This document shows positions 8,405-16,074 of a stretch of DNA of 28,675 bases, one piece after another. Numbering within the stretch: position 1 is the stretch's first letter; each line of letters starts with the position of its first letter. This stretch comes from Bacteroidales bacterium UBA5621 (lineage in GTDB: Bacteria > Bacteroidota > Bacteroidia > Bacteroidales > VadinHA17). Both the position numbers and the translations under genes were made by a program. Location: positions 1 to 28,675 of the forward strand of contig DIKJ01000095.1 in assembly GCA_002424525.1 (NCBI GenBank). The letters run 5' to 3'. Under the pieces are notes generated by a model, which saw only the letters and a program-made list of their open reading frames with translations, searched no databases and was not told the DNA's origin.

Positions 8405-9004
8405 TTAATCTGATTTAAATTTATTGCCCGAGTCTGTTCGATTTAAGGATTCAGCTGTTTCCGATATAATACTTTTTGCTGCAAAATGTTTAATAACAAT
8501 TGGCTTCTTTTCCGGATCAGTCATTTCTTCCGTATGTAAACGGTTGGGATTTACCTTAAAAAGGAATTTTTGTGCATGGACGCTCATTAGGACCTTCGCC
8601 GGATTTCCAACAATAACTGATTCTCCAGGGAATCGTCCCCTGAGAACGCTCCCTGCTCCGACAATGCAATTATCCCCTATAATTGTATTTGGCAAAATTG
8701 TGCAGTTAACCCCTATGTGAACATTATTACCGATAATAATCTTCCCGAAAATATCATCTCCGGGAAATTCATCCCTGAAGCAGCTTATCCCTCCGTCATG
8801 CGTAACAAGTACGGTTCCGTTTGCAATTGCAACATGGTCGCCTAATTCAACCAGGTATGGCTCAGTTGAGAATGACATAGTTTCCAGATGACAATTATTG
8901 CCGATGATTACACCTTGTTTCCTCAGGAATTTGATTTTCCCATCCGAACCTGAGTGCTCGGCAATTAATCTCTGGATTCTGTTAAAAATAAGGTCTAATC
9001 TCAT
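8405..9004 (-). CDS. Left-handed beta-helix (hexapeptide) acyltransferase
   Basis: Cytoplasmic O- or N-acyltransferase of 199 residues, probably using acetyl-CoA. Residues about 31-140 carry the hexapeptide repeat pattern (IIGNN, VELGDHV, IIIGNNVHIGVNCTILPN, TIIGDNCIVGAGSVL) and end with the family signature VIVGNPAKV. His69 in VTHDGG is the likely catalytic base. The N-terminal helix and the C-terminal tail of about 50 residues are extra. Homologues in polysaccharide loci acetylate sugars, often as serine, galactoside or nucleotide-sugar acetyltransferases; the acceptor cannot be told here. It is first in a two-gene unit with the SGNH-like lipoprotein. A stem-loop lies 30 bases upstream. Confidence 0.85.
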   Translation of the reverse strand: MRLDLIFNRIQRLIAEHSGSDGKIKFLRKQGVIIGNNCHLETMSFSTEPYLVELGDHVAIANGTVLVTHDGGISCFRDEFPGDDIFGKIIIGNNVHIGVNCTILPNTIIGDNCIVGAGSVLRGRFPGESVIVGNPAKVLMSVHAQKFLFKVNPNRLHTEEMTDPEKKPIVIKHFAAKSIISETAESLNRTDSGNKFKSD

Positions 9005-9278
9005 CTGTTTATCACGGTGTTAGAAAATGATACAAAGCAGAGGACATTCTGCTTTAACAGGAATGATATTAATAAATAAGATATTTGTAATCTTCCCATA
9101 GAATTAAGTCCGAACAAACAATTAACAGAAAATTCCGTAAAAAGTTTTCAAACCTCAGAAAAGCCTGTCTGGACTCTCAATATGGGTTGCTAGCACAATT
9201 TAGAATTCGTTTCCCAAATCAATTCAGGTATTTCCGACGGACTTAGAACCATTGCAGCAGACAGTCCTACCCTGATTT
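9005..9278. other. Intergenic region between the EPS operon and the acyltransferase pair
   Basis: This 274-base AT-rich stretch lies between two minus-strand genes. Besides the stem-loop at 9034-9055 I find no open reading frame, no exact TAnnTTTG box and no strong terminator directly after the 9279 gene. It probably separates the operon from the acyltransferase unit. Confidence 0.4.
9034..9055 (-). other. Perfect stem-loop in the leader of the acyltransferase gene
   Basis: AAAGCAGA (9034-9041) and TCTGCTTT (9048-9055) are perfect 8-base arms around a 6-base loop. On the minus strand it sits about 30 bases before the start codon at 9004. The downstream arm ends in only TTT, so it is a weak terminator at best. 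An attenuator, an operator or the end of the EPS transcript are possible. Confidence 0.4.
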
Positions 9279-10310
9279 TCAAGGACGAGCTTTCTGGTTC
9301 CTGACGGCTTCGATCACGCCGTCCACTATCCAGCCAAATGGGTTGAAATTCCCAGGATGATATGTTAAATCTGAATCCCAGTAACCCAACTCAAATTGAT
9401 ATTTGGGATATGCAAACCCATAACTCACTTCCACAATCACGGGATCCCCATTATTAATAACAAAATCGAATGCGGCTGTCTGAAGTGAGAGTCTGGATGC
9501 TACTTCAAAAGCTATACGTATTGCTTTTTCGGGTATTTTTGTCATATCAGTATCTACTATATAACTACCTGATGCTCTAAAATCTCCCGGCCTGACTCCC
9601 CTTCTGCTACCAAAACATTTATTAAATACGTAATTAATCCTGATATCATGTGTATTACCTGGTACAAAATCCTGGAAGTAGATATATCCGCGGTCTTTAC
9701 CGAGAATCCTGCTATATGGAATTGGATAAATCAACCTACCCACCCCGTCAAAAACCTCTTTCAGGTGACTCTGTCCACTTCTGTATAATCTCCATCGTTC
9801 AATTAATCCAGCCCACGCAGGATACTGGTTAAATCCCTTACCAAATGCCTGTTTAATTAATTGCCCTGCTTCCCTGCGGGAGCGTACCAGTCTGACGTTT
9901 CTGGAAGAGGATCCACGCCTTAGTTTAAACACTTTTGGGAAAAGAGTACTATCTGCCCATCGGCTTGCGCTATCTTTAGAATAAAATGCGTATGAATGAA
10001 CCAGTGGGGCATTGATGGATTCCAGCAGGTATTTCTGCCCAAGTTTGTCATCAAAATGCCAGTTTGTGCGGAAGTCAGGGTATACAATCTTCCCTGACAT
10101 TTCCAGGGAATAGAGTAACTGCTTCGCAAACAGAGCGTCTTTTCCGCTTAAATGATAGTGATGCCACATCAGGGCATCACAATCCGATAATTGCCGGATT
10201 ATATCCGTGTCATAGCAATTCACTAATTTAAATGGGATATTTTTCTCCTTGCAGTATGAGATCCAGTGCTCACTAAAAGATATTTTGGAGTGATGAATTG
10301 CTATTTTCAT
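9279..10310 (-). CDS. ATP-grasp enzyme (putative carboxylate-amine ligase)
   Basis: Protein of 343 residues. After an N-terminal pre-ATP-grasp region (about 1-90), residues 124-140 (FPKVFKLRRGSSSRNV) match the ATP-binding strand and glycine-rich loop, residues 209-249 (GYIYFQDFVPG, then HDIRINYVFNKCFG) the central sheet, and AAFDFVINNGDPVIVEVSYGF (279-299) the metal site, with Asp282 and Glu294. The usual Asn two residues after the Glu is Ser296. The family activates a carboxylate as an acyl phosphate and joins it to an amine or other nucleophile. No membrane segment is seen, so it is cytosolic. It is the last gene of the ten-gene operon, 30 bases after the phosphoglycosyl transferase. I infer it adds an amino acid or similar group to a sugar; the substrate is unknown. 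Confidence 0.75.
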   Translation of the reverse strand: MKIAIHHSKISFSEHWISYCKEKNIPFKLVNCYDTDIIRQLSDCDALMWHHYHLSGKDALFAKQLLYSLEMSGKIVYPDFRTNWHFDDKLGQKYLLESINAPLVHSYAFYSKDSASRWADSTLFPKVFKLRRGSSSRNVRLVRSRREAGQLIKQAFGKGFNQYPAWAGLIERWRLYRSGQSHLKEVFDGVGRLIYPIPYSRILGKDRGYIYFQDFVPGNTHDIRINYVFNKCFGSRRGVRPGDFRASGSYIVDTDMTKIPEKAIRIAFEVASRLSLQTAAFDFVINNGDPVIVEVSYGFAYPKYQFELGYWDSDLTYHPGNFNPFGWIVDGVIEAVRNQKARP

Positions 10311-10340
10311 TTTCCGAATTAATTAAGATCCTACATTTGT

Positions 10341-10916
10341 TTAACGAAATAGGGTACTAACAATAATTTGTAAGTCCAAAAAGAAACTCCGGTTGTAATA
10401 ATAATCCAGATTTATCCTCACCTTATCCGGCCATATTACTTCATCAGTGAATTTCTTTGGGTCGGGTACTCCAGCCAGCAGCTCTTCTTCATTCGAATAC
10501 TTAACAGAAGCAGGCCCTGTGATCCCCGGCCGTAATGCCAGGATAAGTTTCTCCTCTCCTGCTAGTCTTTGGGTGAATTCAGGCACATCGGGTCTCGGGC
10601 CCACAAGACTCATCTCTCCCATAAGTACATTCCACAACTCAGGCAACTCATCCAGCTTATACCTGCGGAGCACTGAGCCTAGTGGCGTAATGCGTTTGTC
10701 CCCCAGAACAGATGTTGTATTGCTTTCATCATTAATAACCATCGTGCGGAATTTTATCATAGAAAACAGCTTGCCTTCTTTACCGGTACGCTTCTGTCGA
10801 AAAAAGGCCGGTCCGGGCATGCGAATTTTAATGAGCACATAGATGGCCAGGATAACAGGACTTACGAGAAGAAGTCCAAAAAACGATGCAATAATATCAA
10901 ATCCTCTTTTTATCAC
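10341..10916 (-). CDS. Initiating phosphoglycosyl transferase (monotopic, PglC/WcaJ type)
   Basis: Transfers a sugar-1-phosphate from a UDP-sugar to undecaprenyl phosphate at the inner face of the membrane, the first step of repeat-unit assembly. At 191 residues it is the short catalytic form. Residues about 8-30 are the hydrophobic re-entrant helix with a SP break, followed by GPAFFRQKRTG, KFRTM, the catalytic pair Asp89-Glu90 in KLDELPELWNVLMGEMSLVGPRP, and RPGITGPASVKY. All family motifs are intact. The extension into a larger multi-helix WcaJ N-terminus is absent. It lies near the end of the operon, 55 bases after the GNAT gene. It is the only initiating enzyme in the window, so it defines the first sugar. 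Confidence 0.93.
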   Translation of the reverse strand: MIKRGFDIIASFFGLLLVSPVILAIYVLIKIRMPGPAFFRQKRTGKEGKLFSMIKFRTMVINDESNTTSVLGDKRITPLGSVLRRYKLDELPELWNVLMGEMSLVGPRPDVPEFTQRLAGEEKLILALRPGITGPASVKYSNEEELLAGVPDPKKFTDEVIWPDKVRINLDYYYNRSFFLDLQIIVSTLFR

Positions 10917-10971
10917 GGGAGTGGGCAGATTTTGAAGTCATCACAATTTACTCTGATAAACACCGGGGTTG

Positions 10972-11571
10972 CTATTCATCTTTGGTATTAACAAACTCAA
11001 CCAACAGGAAATCATTGCGAAGCTCTTTTAAAACTTTCATCTTTGAGTTCTTTTCATGTGCATGCATGACCAGTTTGTTATTACGGGAGATAGTTGAAAG
11101 GCACCTGAAACTCATTCGCCAGGCTATTTCATACATTATTTGGTTCATAACAATACCGATCCCCTTTCCCCTGTATCTGGTATCAATCAGCCTTCCAACA
11201 AAACATTTTCTGTTGCAGAAAAACCTCAGGAAAAAGTAACCGATCAAATCGTCCCTGTCAAACACTCCCATCATAAGAAAAGCACGGTTATTGAATTGCT
11301 TTTTGATTGTTTTCATATCCATCCCATGCGGACGAAAAAATTCAATCTCGGTTGCATTTTGCATGTGAATGAGGGTATAGAGCCTTTCAGCATCAGATAT
11401 AACCAGCCTCCTGAAGGTAAATGGTTCAAGGGTGAAATCCATGAAAACCCCAGGTAGGATCCGGAACAACCTTTGCTTATAGAGCCTGTCAAACAGGATA
11501 CCATTCCCCCACTCTATTGCCTTCCAAAGAAACCCTAAATGGTGTTTAATATAAAGAAGGAGCTTTTCCAT
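10972..11571 (-). CDS. GNAT-family acyltransferase
   Basis: Predicted N-acyltransferase of 199 residues, probably cytosolic. Residues 52-62 (FTFRRLVISDAERLY) resemble the GNAT first strand and helix, and RYRGKGIG at 132-139 is the acyl-CoA pyrophosphate-binding motif A (R/Q-x-x-G-x-G/A), followed by a helix (MNQIMYEIAW). An extra N-terminal region of about 50 residues precedes the domain. The gene overlaps the preceding ATP-grasp gene by one base (TGATG), so the two are probably translationally coupled. In this setting it may acylate an amino sugar, or act as an aminoacyl-type ligase beside the ATP-grasp; the substrate cannot be decided from sequence. Confidence 0.8.
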   Translation of the reverse strand: MEKLLLYIKHHLGFLWKAIEWGNGILFDRLYKQRLFRILPGVFMDFTLEPFTFRRLVISDAERLYTLIHMQNATEIEFFRPHGMDMKTIKKQFNNRAFLMMGVFDRDDLIGYFFLRFFCNRKCFVGRLIDTRYRGKGIGIVMNQIMYEIAWRMSFRCLSTISRNNKLVMHAHEKNSKMKVLKELRNDFLLVEFVNTKDE

Positions 11572-12578
11572 CAGATATATTTCTCAAGTTCATCTATTAG
11601 CCCCTTTTTAACTGGCAACTGCCAGAGCAACTTACACCAATTATGATTCCCTTCGACCAATTCAGGCCCACTTGCAGTGACCGCTATATCCCATCCGACA
11701 GATTTATTTTCAGGTGTTAGTAAAGCTGCTTTTTCTGCCAGATCAATCACCTCCTTCCAGAAGGGTACGATAAATCCAACAATGCGTTTGCCGGTGACCG
11801 GATGGTTTTCCTGATCCAGCTTGGTTATATCGCTGTAGACACCCGGACTGATTACTGAACCGGTTTTTATATCAACCGCTGTTGCCAGATTACCTGCGGC
11901 CATGTTATCAACAGGTGAATTAACTGAAATCCTTAACCTGGCTCCCAGAAACTCAACAGCACCATTATGCAGCTGTGTGAAGATTCGGACCGTATTTAAT
12001 CCGGACGGTGATAATTCCATTAACACAGGGTGCTGAACAATATACTCTTCGATAAGGTCAAATTTTCTTGTTTTCATGTAATCAATCAATGATGTGGCAG
12101 TATACCCGCTGCAACGTACCACTTCCACCTGAGCGCCGATTTGCCCGTGTGAACCCTTCAGGACCAACAATCCTGAAGAATTCCTGAGCATTTCTTCTGC
12201 TTTTTCCTGATCTCCAATAAATTCGGCTAATCCACAGAACGCTCTCTTTACACAGGGCTTGAAGTGGTGGAGAAACATGATTTTATCTTCAAGCAATTCC
12301 CTCTTCCCCTTAGGATTCATTTGGAGTTGGAACTGATACATAAATCCGGTACCGGCCCATTTTTTTCGCTCTGAAGCGTTGAGATCAAAAAACCTGAAAG
12401 AGAAGTAATCTTTAAGTGAGGTATTATATCTGAATACCGAACAAACCATGTCAAAGATTATCCCTGTCCGTGACCTGCCTGTTTTGACCGATGCATACTT
12501 TATAATTGAATTCAGTTGAGAAAAGTCAGTCTCCTTCAGGTAGTAGAATAAGTATATCAACCGTTTTATTTTTTCCAT
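11571..12578 (-). CDS. Sugar-transfer-associated ATP-grasp enzyme
   Basis: Protein of 335 residues resembling the ATP-grasp family found beside glycosyltransferases (ATPgrasp_ST). Visible motifs: LVLKGSHGQIG (138-148, Lys141) as the nucleotide loop, LIEEYIVQHPVLMEL (175-189), SGLNTVRIFT (192-201) with Arg198, LGARLRIS, DNMAAGNLATAVD (224-236), and GWDIAVTASGPELVEGN (295-311) with Asp297, Glu309 and Asn311 as metal ligands. The family is thought to form amide bonds between a carboxylate and an amine during polysaccharide or peptide decoration; the exact reaction has not been settled for most members. It sits 8 bases after the GT4 gene at 12587 and is coupled to the GNAT gene downstream. Confidence 0.85.
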   Translation of the reverse strand: MEKIKRLIYLFYYLKETDFSQLNSIIKYASVKTGRSRTGIIFDMVCSVFRYNTSLKDYFSFRFFDLNASERKKWAGTGFMYQFQLQMNPKGKRELLEDKIMFLHHFKPCVKRAFCGLAEFIGDQEKAEEMLRNSSGLLVLKGSHGQIGAQVEVVRCSGYTATSLIDYMKTRKFDLIEEYIVQHPVLMELSPSGLNTVRIFTQLHNGAVEFLGARLRISVNSPVDNMAAGNLATAVDIKTGSVISPGVYSDITKLDQENHPVTGKRIVGFIVPFWKEVIDLAEKAALLTPENKSVGWDIAVTASGPELVEGNHNWCKLLWQLPVKKGLIDELEKYI

Positions 12579-12586
12579 GAGGGTGG

Positions 12587-13726
12587 CTATTGCTCTAAGT
12601 ATATGTCACGATATTTTTTTGCATTTGACCTGGTAAATGACTGTGATGCAATAATTGATCTGGCTGCCAGCGAATCTCTGTAGTCAGGGTTGTCATTCAG
12701 CTCTACAATAAACCTGCACATACCTTCGATGTCATTCTTATCAAAATTCTTTCCGATCTGATGCGCTTCAACCATCCTTGAAATTTCTGATTGTTCTGCA
12801 GCAATTGACATAATCGGGATACCGGCAGCCAGAATATTGTAAGTCTTACTGGGGACACTTACATCAGGAGTCTTATCATCAAGTGTAACAACTGCCAGAT
12901 CAGCTGCACAGAGGGCGTCAAAGAGATCCTCATCTTTTCTGAATGGAAGAACCATGCAGTTCTTTAGATTTTTTTCATCAATCAGGGAGGTGATTGTCTT
13001 TAACCTTTCACCCCTGCCAATAATCAAAAACAGGATTTTATCAGAGGAACTCAGCATTTCCGCAATTTCAACTAATGTCTCCACTTTATGTGTCTGACCA
13101 ATATTGCCTGAGTACTGAACAATGAATTTATCCTGCAGATTAAAGGTGGAAATCAGCCTGTTCTCTCCCTTTCCTATTCTCGGTAAACCTGCAAAGGCAG
13201 TCCAGTTTGGTATCACAGTCACGTTGTCCCTGTCTGAATATTCCAGTATCTGTGATTTCATTTTGTCACTCAGTGTAAATATGCGGGTAGCCCTGGGAAA
13301 GACTCTCCGATTCCTTTTTGCCCACCATCTGTAAATCAAATTGCGCTTTTCAATACCAAAGCTCTTTAACGCTTCAGGGTAAAGGTCATATACCAAAAGC
13401 ACAAAGGGTGACCTGAAATGTAGTGCAAGTAGGTATGATGCAGGGGGTATTGTGAAGTAAAATTTTTCATAACGCCGGTATTTGGTAATCAGTAAGAAGT
13501 ATATCTGTAAAGTACCGATAACCCATGAGATTGATTTCTTGATAGTATTGCCCCGATTATACTTTACAATAAAGTCAACCTTAACTTTTTCATGCAGCGG
13601 AATATCCTGAACCCTTATACTCCCGGTGATTAGTGCAATTTCATTATAATCTCCTGCGAACTCGTTTATTACATCTATAGTCAGATATCCTGTGGCCTGA
13701 TTGATAAATACAATTCTTCGAGACAT
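12587..13726 (-). CDS. GT4 glycosyltransferase (WbuB-like)
   Basis: GT-B retaining glycosyltransferase of 379 residues that adds one sugar to the lipid-linked repeat unit. The N-terminal half has a DLYPEAL motif and a VIPNWTAF linker; the C-terminal half has IVQYSGNIGQTHK, LIIGRGE, LPFRKDEDLFDALCAADLAVVTL, and the donor-binding segment SVPSKTYNILAAGIPIMSI followed by Glu-x-Ser-Glu. This last pattern is typical of the WbuB/WcaI branch, some members of which transfer N-acetylfucosamine, but the donor cannot be assigned here. A hydrophobic patch (about residues 85-112) may touch the membrane. It follows the deacetylase gene by 9 bases. Confidence 0.9.
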   Translation of the reverse strand: MSRRIVFINQATGYLTIDVINEFAGDYNEIALITGSIRVQDIPLHEKVKVDFIVKYNRGNTIKKSISWVIGTLQIYFLLITKYRRYEKFYFTIPPASYLLALHFRSPFVLLVYDLYPEALKSFGIEKRNLIYRWWAKRNRRVFPRATRIFTLSDKMKSQILEYSDRDNVTVIPNWTAFAGLPRIGKGENRLISTFNLQDKFIVQYSGNIGQTHKVETLVEIAEMLSSSDKILFLIIGRGERLKTITSLIDEKNLKNCMVLPFRKDEDLFDALCAADLAVVTLDDKTPDVSVPSKTYNILAAGIPIMSIAAEQSEISRMVEAHQIGKNFDKNDIEGMCRFIVELNDNPDYRDSLAARSIIASQSFTRSNAKKYRDIYLEQ

Positions 13727-13735
13727 CTGTTGGTC

Positions 13736-14848
13736 CTAGTTTGAATTCTTCATATACTCAAGAGCATCTCCCGATGACATAAATTCAACATCCGGCCACT
13801 TTTTTATAATCGCATCCAAAAGCATCCTAAGCTCATGCAAGCCTTTAGTACGGTTTACCGGATCCAGACCCCCTGCGTAACTTGCACGATGAGTGCTGAT
13901 AATAGACGGCTTCCTCCATCTGAATGCGGCTTCGATTTGTCTTATAGTATAATCGACACCTCGATAATCCTCACCATTAGGCTCAAACGAACAGTTTCTC
14001 ATATAGTAGGTAAGGCCTAGTGGTCCACTTTGCCCTGCTTTCATCCACCTGGACTTCATTCTGCCCTCTTCTGATGGATAACGCATGAAATGGTTAACCC
14101 ACAAATACTTAACGCCAGTACCGGCCAAGACCTGAACAAAATCCGGATGAAAAATTCCGTTAGCCGGCACAAAAACCCCGGGTAAATAGCCGAAAATTTC
14201 ATTAAAAAGGGATACCCCTTCTCTAAGTGAATTAATAAGGAATGGTTTCTGATCCTCACTGACAAAATAGAACTCGGTTCTGAAGCCTCTGACAAGTGGC
14301 AATGCACCGGGTGTGTCAAGCGATACAAAACCTTCATCAAAAGCTGCCAGAAGGTCCTTATTACCACGCTGTAATTCCTGTAGCCAGAACTGAACAGAAA
14401 GATGCTCACGGCCATGAAGCTCTGGCATGAAAATGCCTGACTGCAGTCCTTCCATCCATAACTTAAATACATTATTATCAGGATAATATCGAGTCAGAGT
14501 ATCAGTAAACTTCTCATAGTAGTACTTCGTGAATCCATCTGCCTTTATTCGTTTAAAGTCCGGATTGGCAACATTAGTGACAGGCGTAAAAATTGCCGGT
14601 CTGTTTTGGCAGTCCCTTACACTTTTGAGTACTTCGAAAAGCTGCTCAAGATCTTCTGCTGTTTCAAGGGTGTCAGACCTGTTCCACCTTCTATGTCCTA
14701 CATTCAATCCGGCAGATGCCATTCGCATATAAGCCTCATTTGAAGGCATGTTTATGCTACCCCAGTCATCACACTCAAAGACTACAATCTTACGGGAGGT
14801 AGTCCACCCGGGGATATTCTTAAGGTTCTGCAGAAAACTATGTATCAT
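13736..14848 (-). CDS. Divergent NodB-like polysaccharide deacetylase homologue, copy 1
   Basis: Protein of 370 residues with no signal peptide. Motifs resemble the NodB metal-dependent deacetylase fold: ECDDWGS at 25-31 (Asp27, Asp28) for the base/metal aspartates, HGREH at 145-149 for the metal-binding His-x3-His, and STHRASY around His320 near the C-terminus. It aligns along its whole length with the protein at 18324-19457: both start PGW...RKI-V-FxxDDWGS and share HGREH, the GF...YY segment and KWPD-EFM at the end. The likely role is de-N- or de-O-acetylation of a sugar in the repeat unit, but the family is divergent and its substrate is unknown. It overlaps the upstream GT4 gene by 4 bases (ATGA). 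Confidence 0.75.
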   Translation of the reverse strand: MIHSFLQNLKNIPGWTTSRKIVVFECDDWGSINMPSNEAYMRMASAGLNVGHRRWNRSDTLETAEDLEQLFEVLKSVRDCQNRPAIFTPVTNVANPDFKRIKADGFTKYYYEKFTDTLTRYYPDNNVFKLWMEGLQSGIFMPELHGREHLSVQFWLQELQRGNKDLLAAFDEGFVSLDTPGALPLVRGFRTEFYFVSEDQKPFLINSLREGVSLFNEIFGYLPGVFVPANGIFHPDFVQVLAGTGVKYLWVNHFMRYPSEEGRMKSRWMKAGQSGPLGLTYYMRNCSFEPNGEDYRGVDYTIRQIEAAFRWRKPSIISTHRASYAGGLDPVNRTKGLHELRMLLDAIIKKWPDVEFMSSGDALEYMKNSN

Positions 14849-16074
14849 GAGAATTTTGAACTTTGAGCAAGGATCATACGCTCTTCGTACAGCTTAATAT
14901 AGTCCTTGTATCGATCGTCAGCGCTATAATTTTCAATTGCACGTTCACGGCATTGACCAGGTTTAAAAAGGTCTTTGTCGGTTATCACCGACATTATTGC
15001 ATCATGAAGGGAGGATACGTTTCCCTTCTCCACTATCTGTCCGCTTGACTTGTCAATAGCCTCATGACTTCCGCCTGTCTGGTAGGTTATTACCGGTGTA
15101 CCGCAGGCTAAGGCTTCTATATTAACCAGCGGAAAATTATCAAGGTAGGTAGGGTTGACAAATGCTTCTGCTCCCGCATACAAAGAAGCCAGGTCACTGG
15201 TACTTTCGGTTCGCAAGATTCCCTTAATCTCCCTGCCCAAAGCTTTCTTTTGTGCTCCGGAGATACCAACAAGAACTATATCAATATTCCTGTCAAGTAT
15301 CTGGCGTAGCTTGATGAAGTCCTTCAACCCCTTTCTTTCATCCCATATGTTGGCCACCCCCAATATATATCTCTTTTCCAAGTCATATTTACTATTTACC
15401 ACCCCTGCCAAACCCGGATCAAACTTAACGGTATCGACTCCGTTGTTTATTACCCTGACTTCAAAGTCTGACAGAAATGATCTTTTTAGATACTTTGCCA
15501 ACCATTGGGAGGGAGACACAAGTACCATGTCTTTTAAGCCAGTGAAGAGATCTCTTTTTTCACGGTAGTTCCTCCTGGAATTGTCAATAAACCAGCTTCC
15601 CGGATAGCCTTTAATATTCGGACAGCTATAGCACCCGGTCTCCCATTTGAAACAGTTCACGTGCTCAAAGTAACTGCAATGACCTGTTATTGGCCATGTA
15701 TCGTGAAACGTCCATATTACAGGCTTCCCCCAACGCTTCAAATAATTGAACAGGATTGCAATATTCAGGTAGTATCCGTGCACATTATGAAGGTGAATCA
15801 CGTCCGGCTGAATATCCTCAATCCTTCTAACCATGGTCCGTGTTGCACCGGAAGAGCTGAAACAATGACGGTCAACTATGCGTGTGGCGATCAGATGAAG
15901 GCCCTGATCCAACTTTCCTCCTATCTTAATAAGTTCTGACCCGCAATCGTTTCCGGTTCTCCCATATGCAATATAGCTTTCATGACCAGCCTGGAGCAGC
16001 TGCGTGCCTATACCCGCGGCAATCCTTCCGTGCGAGGCGGAATTAGCCGTTGTATTAATCTGAAGAACCTTCAT
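14845..16074 (-). CDS. GT4 glycosyltransferase with CxxC-type cysteine motif
   Basis: GT-B glycosyltransferase of 409 residues. The N-terminus (KVLQINTTANSASHGRIA, with GIG-x-LLQAGHES) is the usual GT4 opening. Residues 124-151 (HDTWPITGHC, then four cysteines C133, C141, C148 and C151) form a cysteine motif seen in a subgroup of colanic-acid-type GT4 enzymes and might bind a metal. The C-terminal half has VINNGVDTVKFDP, GVANIWDERKGL, and the donor site FVNPTYLDNFPLVNIEALACGTPVITY with the two glutamates of the E-x7-E type. It overlaps the next gene by 4 bases (ATGA) at each end, so it is tightly coupled. The sugar it transfers is unknown. Confidence 0.92.
   Translation of the reverse strand: MKVLQINTTANSASHGRIAAGIGTQLLQAGHESYIAYGRTGNDCGSELIKIGGKLDQGLHLIATRIVDRHCFSSSGATRTMVRRIEDIQPDVIHLHNVHGYYLNIAILFNYLKRWGKPVIWTFHDTWPITGHCSYFEHVNCFKWETGCYSCPNIKGYPGSWFIDNSRRNYREKRDLFTGLKDMVLVSPSQWLAKYLKRSFLSDFEVRVINNGVDTVKFDPGLAGVVNSKYDLEKRYILGVANIWDERKGLKDFIKLRQILDRNIDIVLVGISGAQKKALGREIKGILRTESTSDLASLYAGAEAFVNPTYLDNFPLVNIEALACGTPVITYQTGGSHEAIDKSSGQIVEKGNVSSLHDAIMSVITDKDLFKPGQCRERAIENYSADDRYKDYIKLYEERMILAQSSKFS

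Noticed and set aside
9005..9278. Gap considered as a decayed gene
   Set aside because: No frame of useful length, and no recognisable protein fragments in any frame I read.
10447..10842. 131-codon plus-strand frame opposite the phosphoglycosyl transferase
   Set aside because: It is antisense to a fully motif-supported gene.
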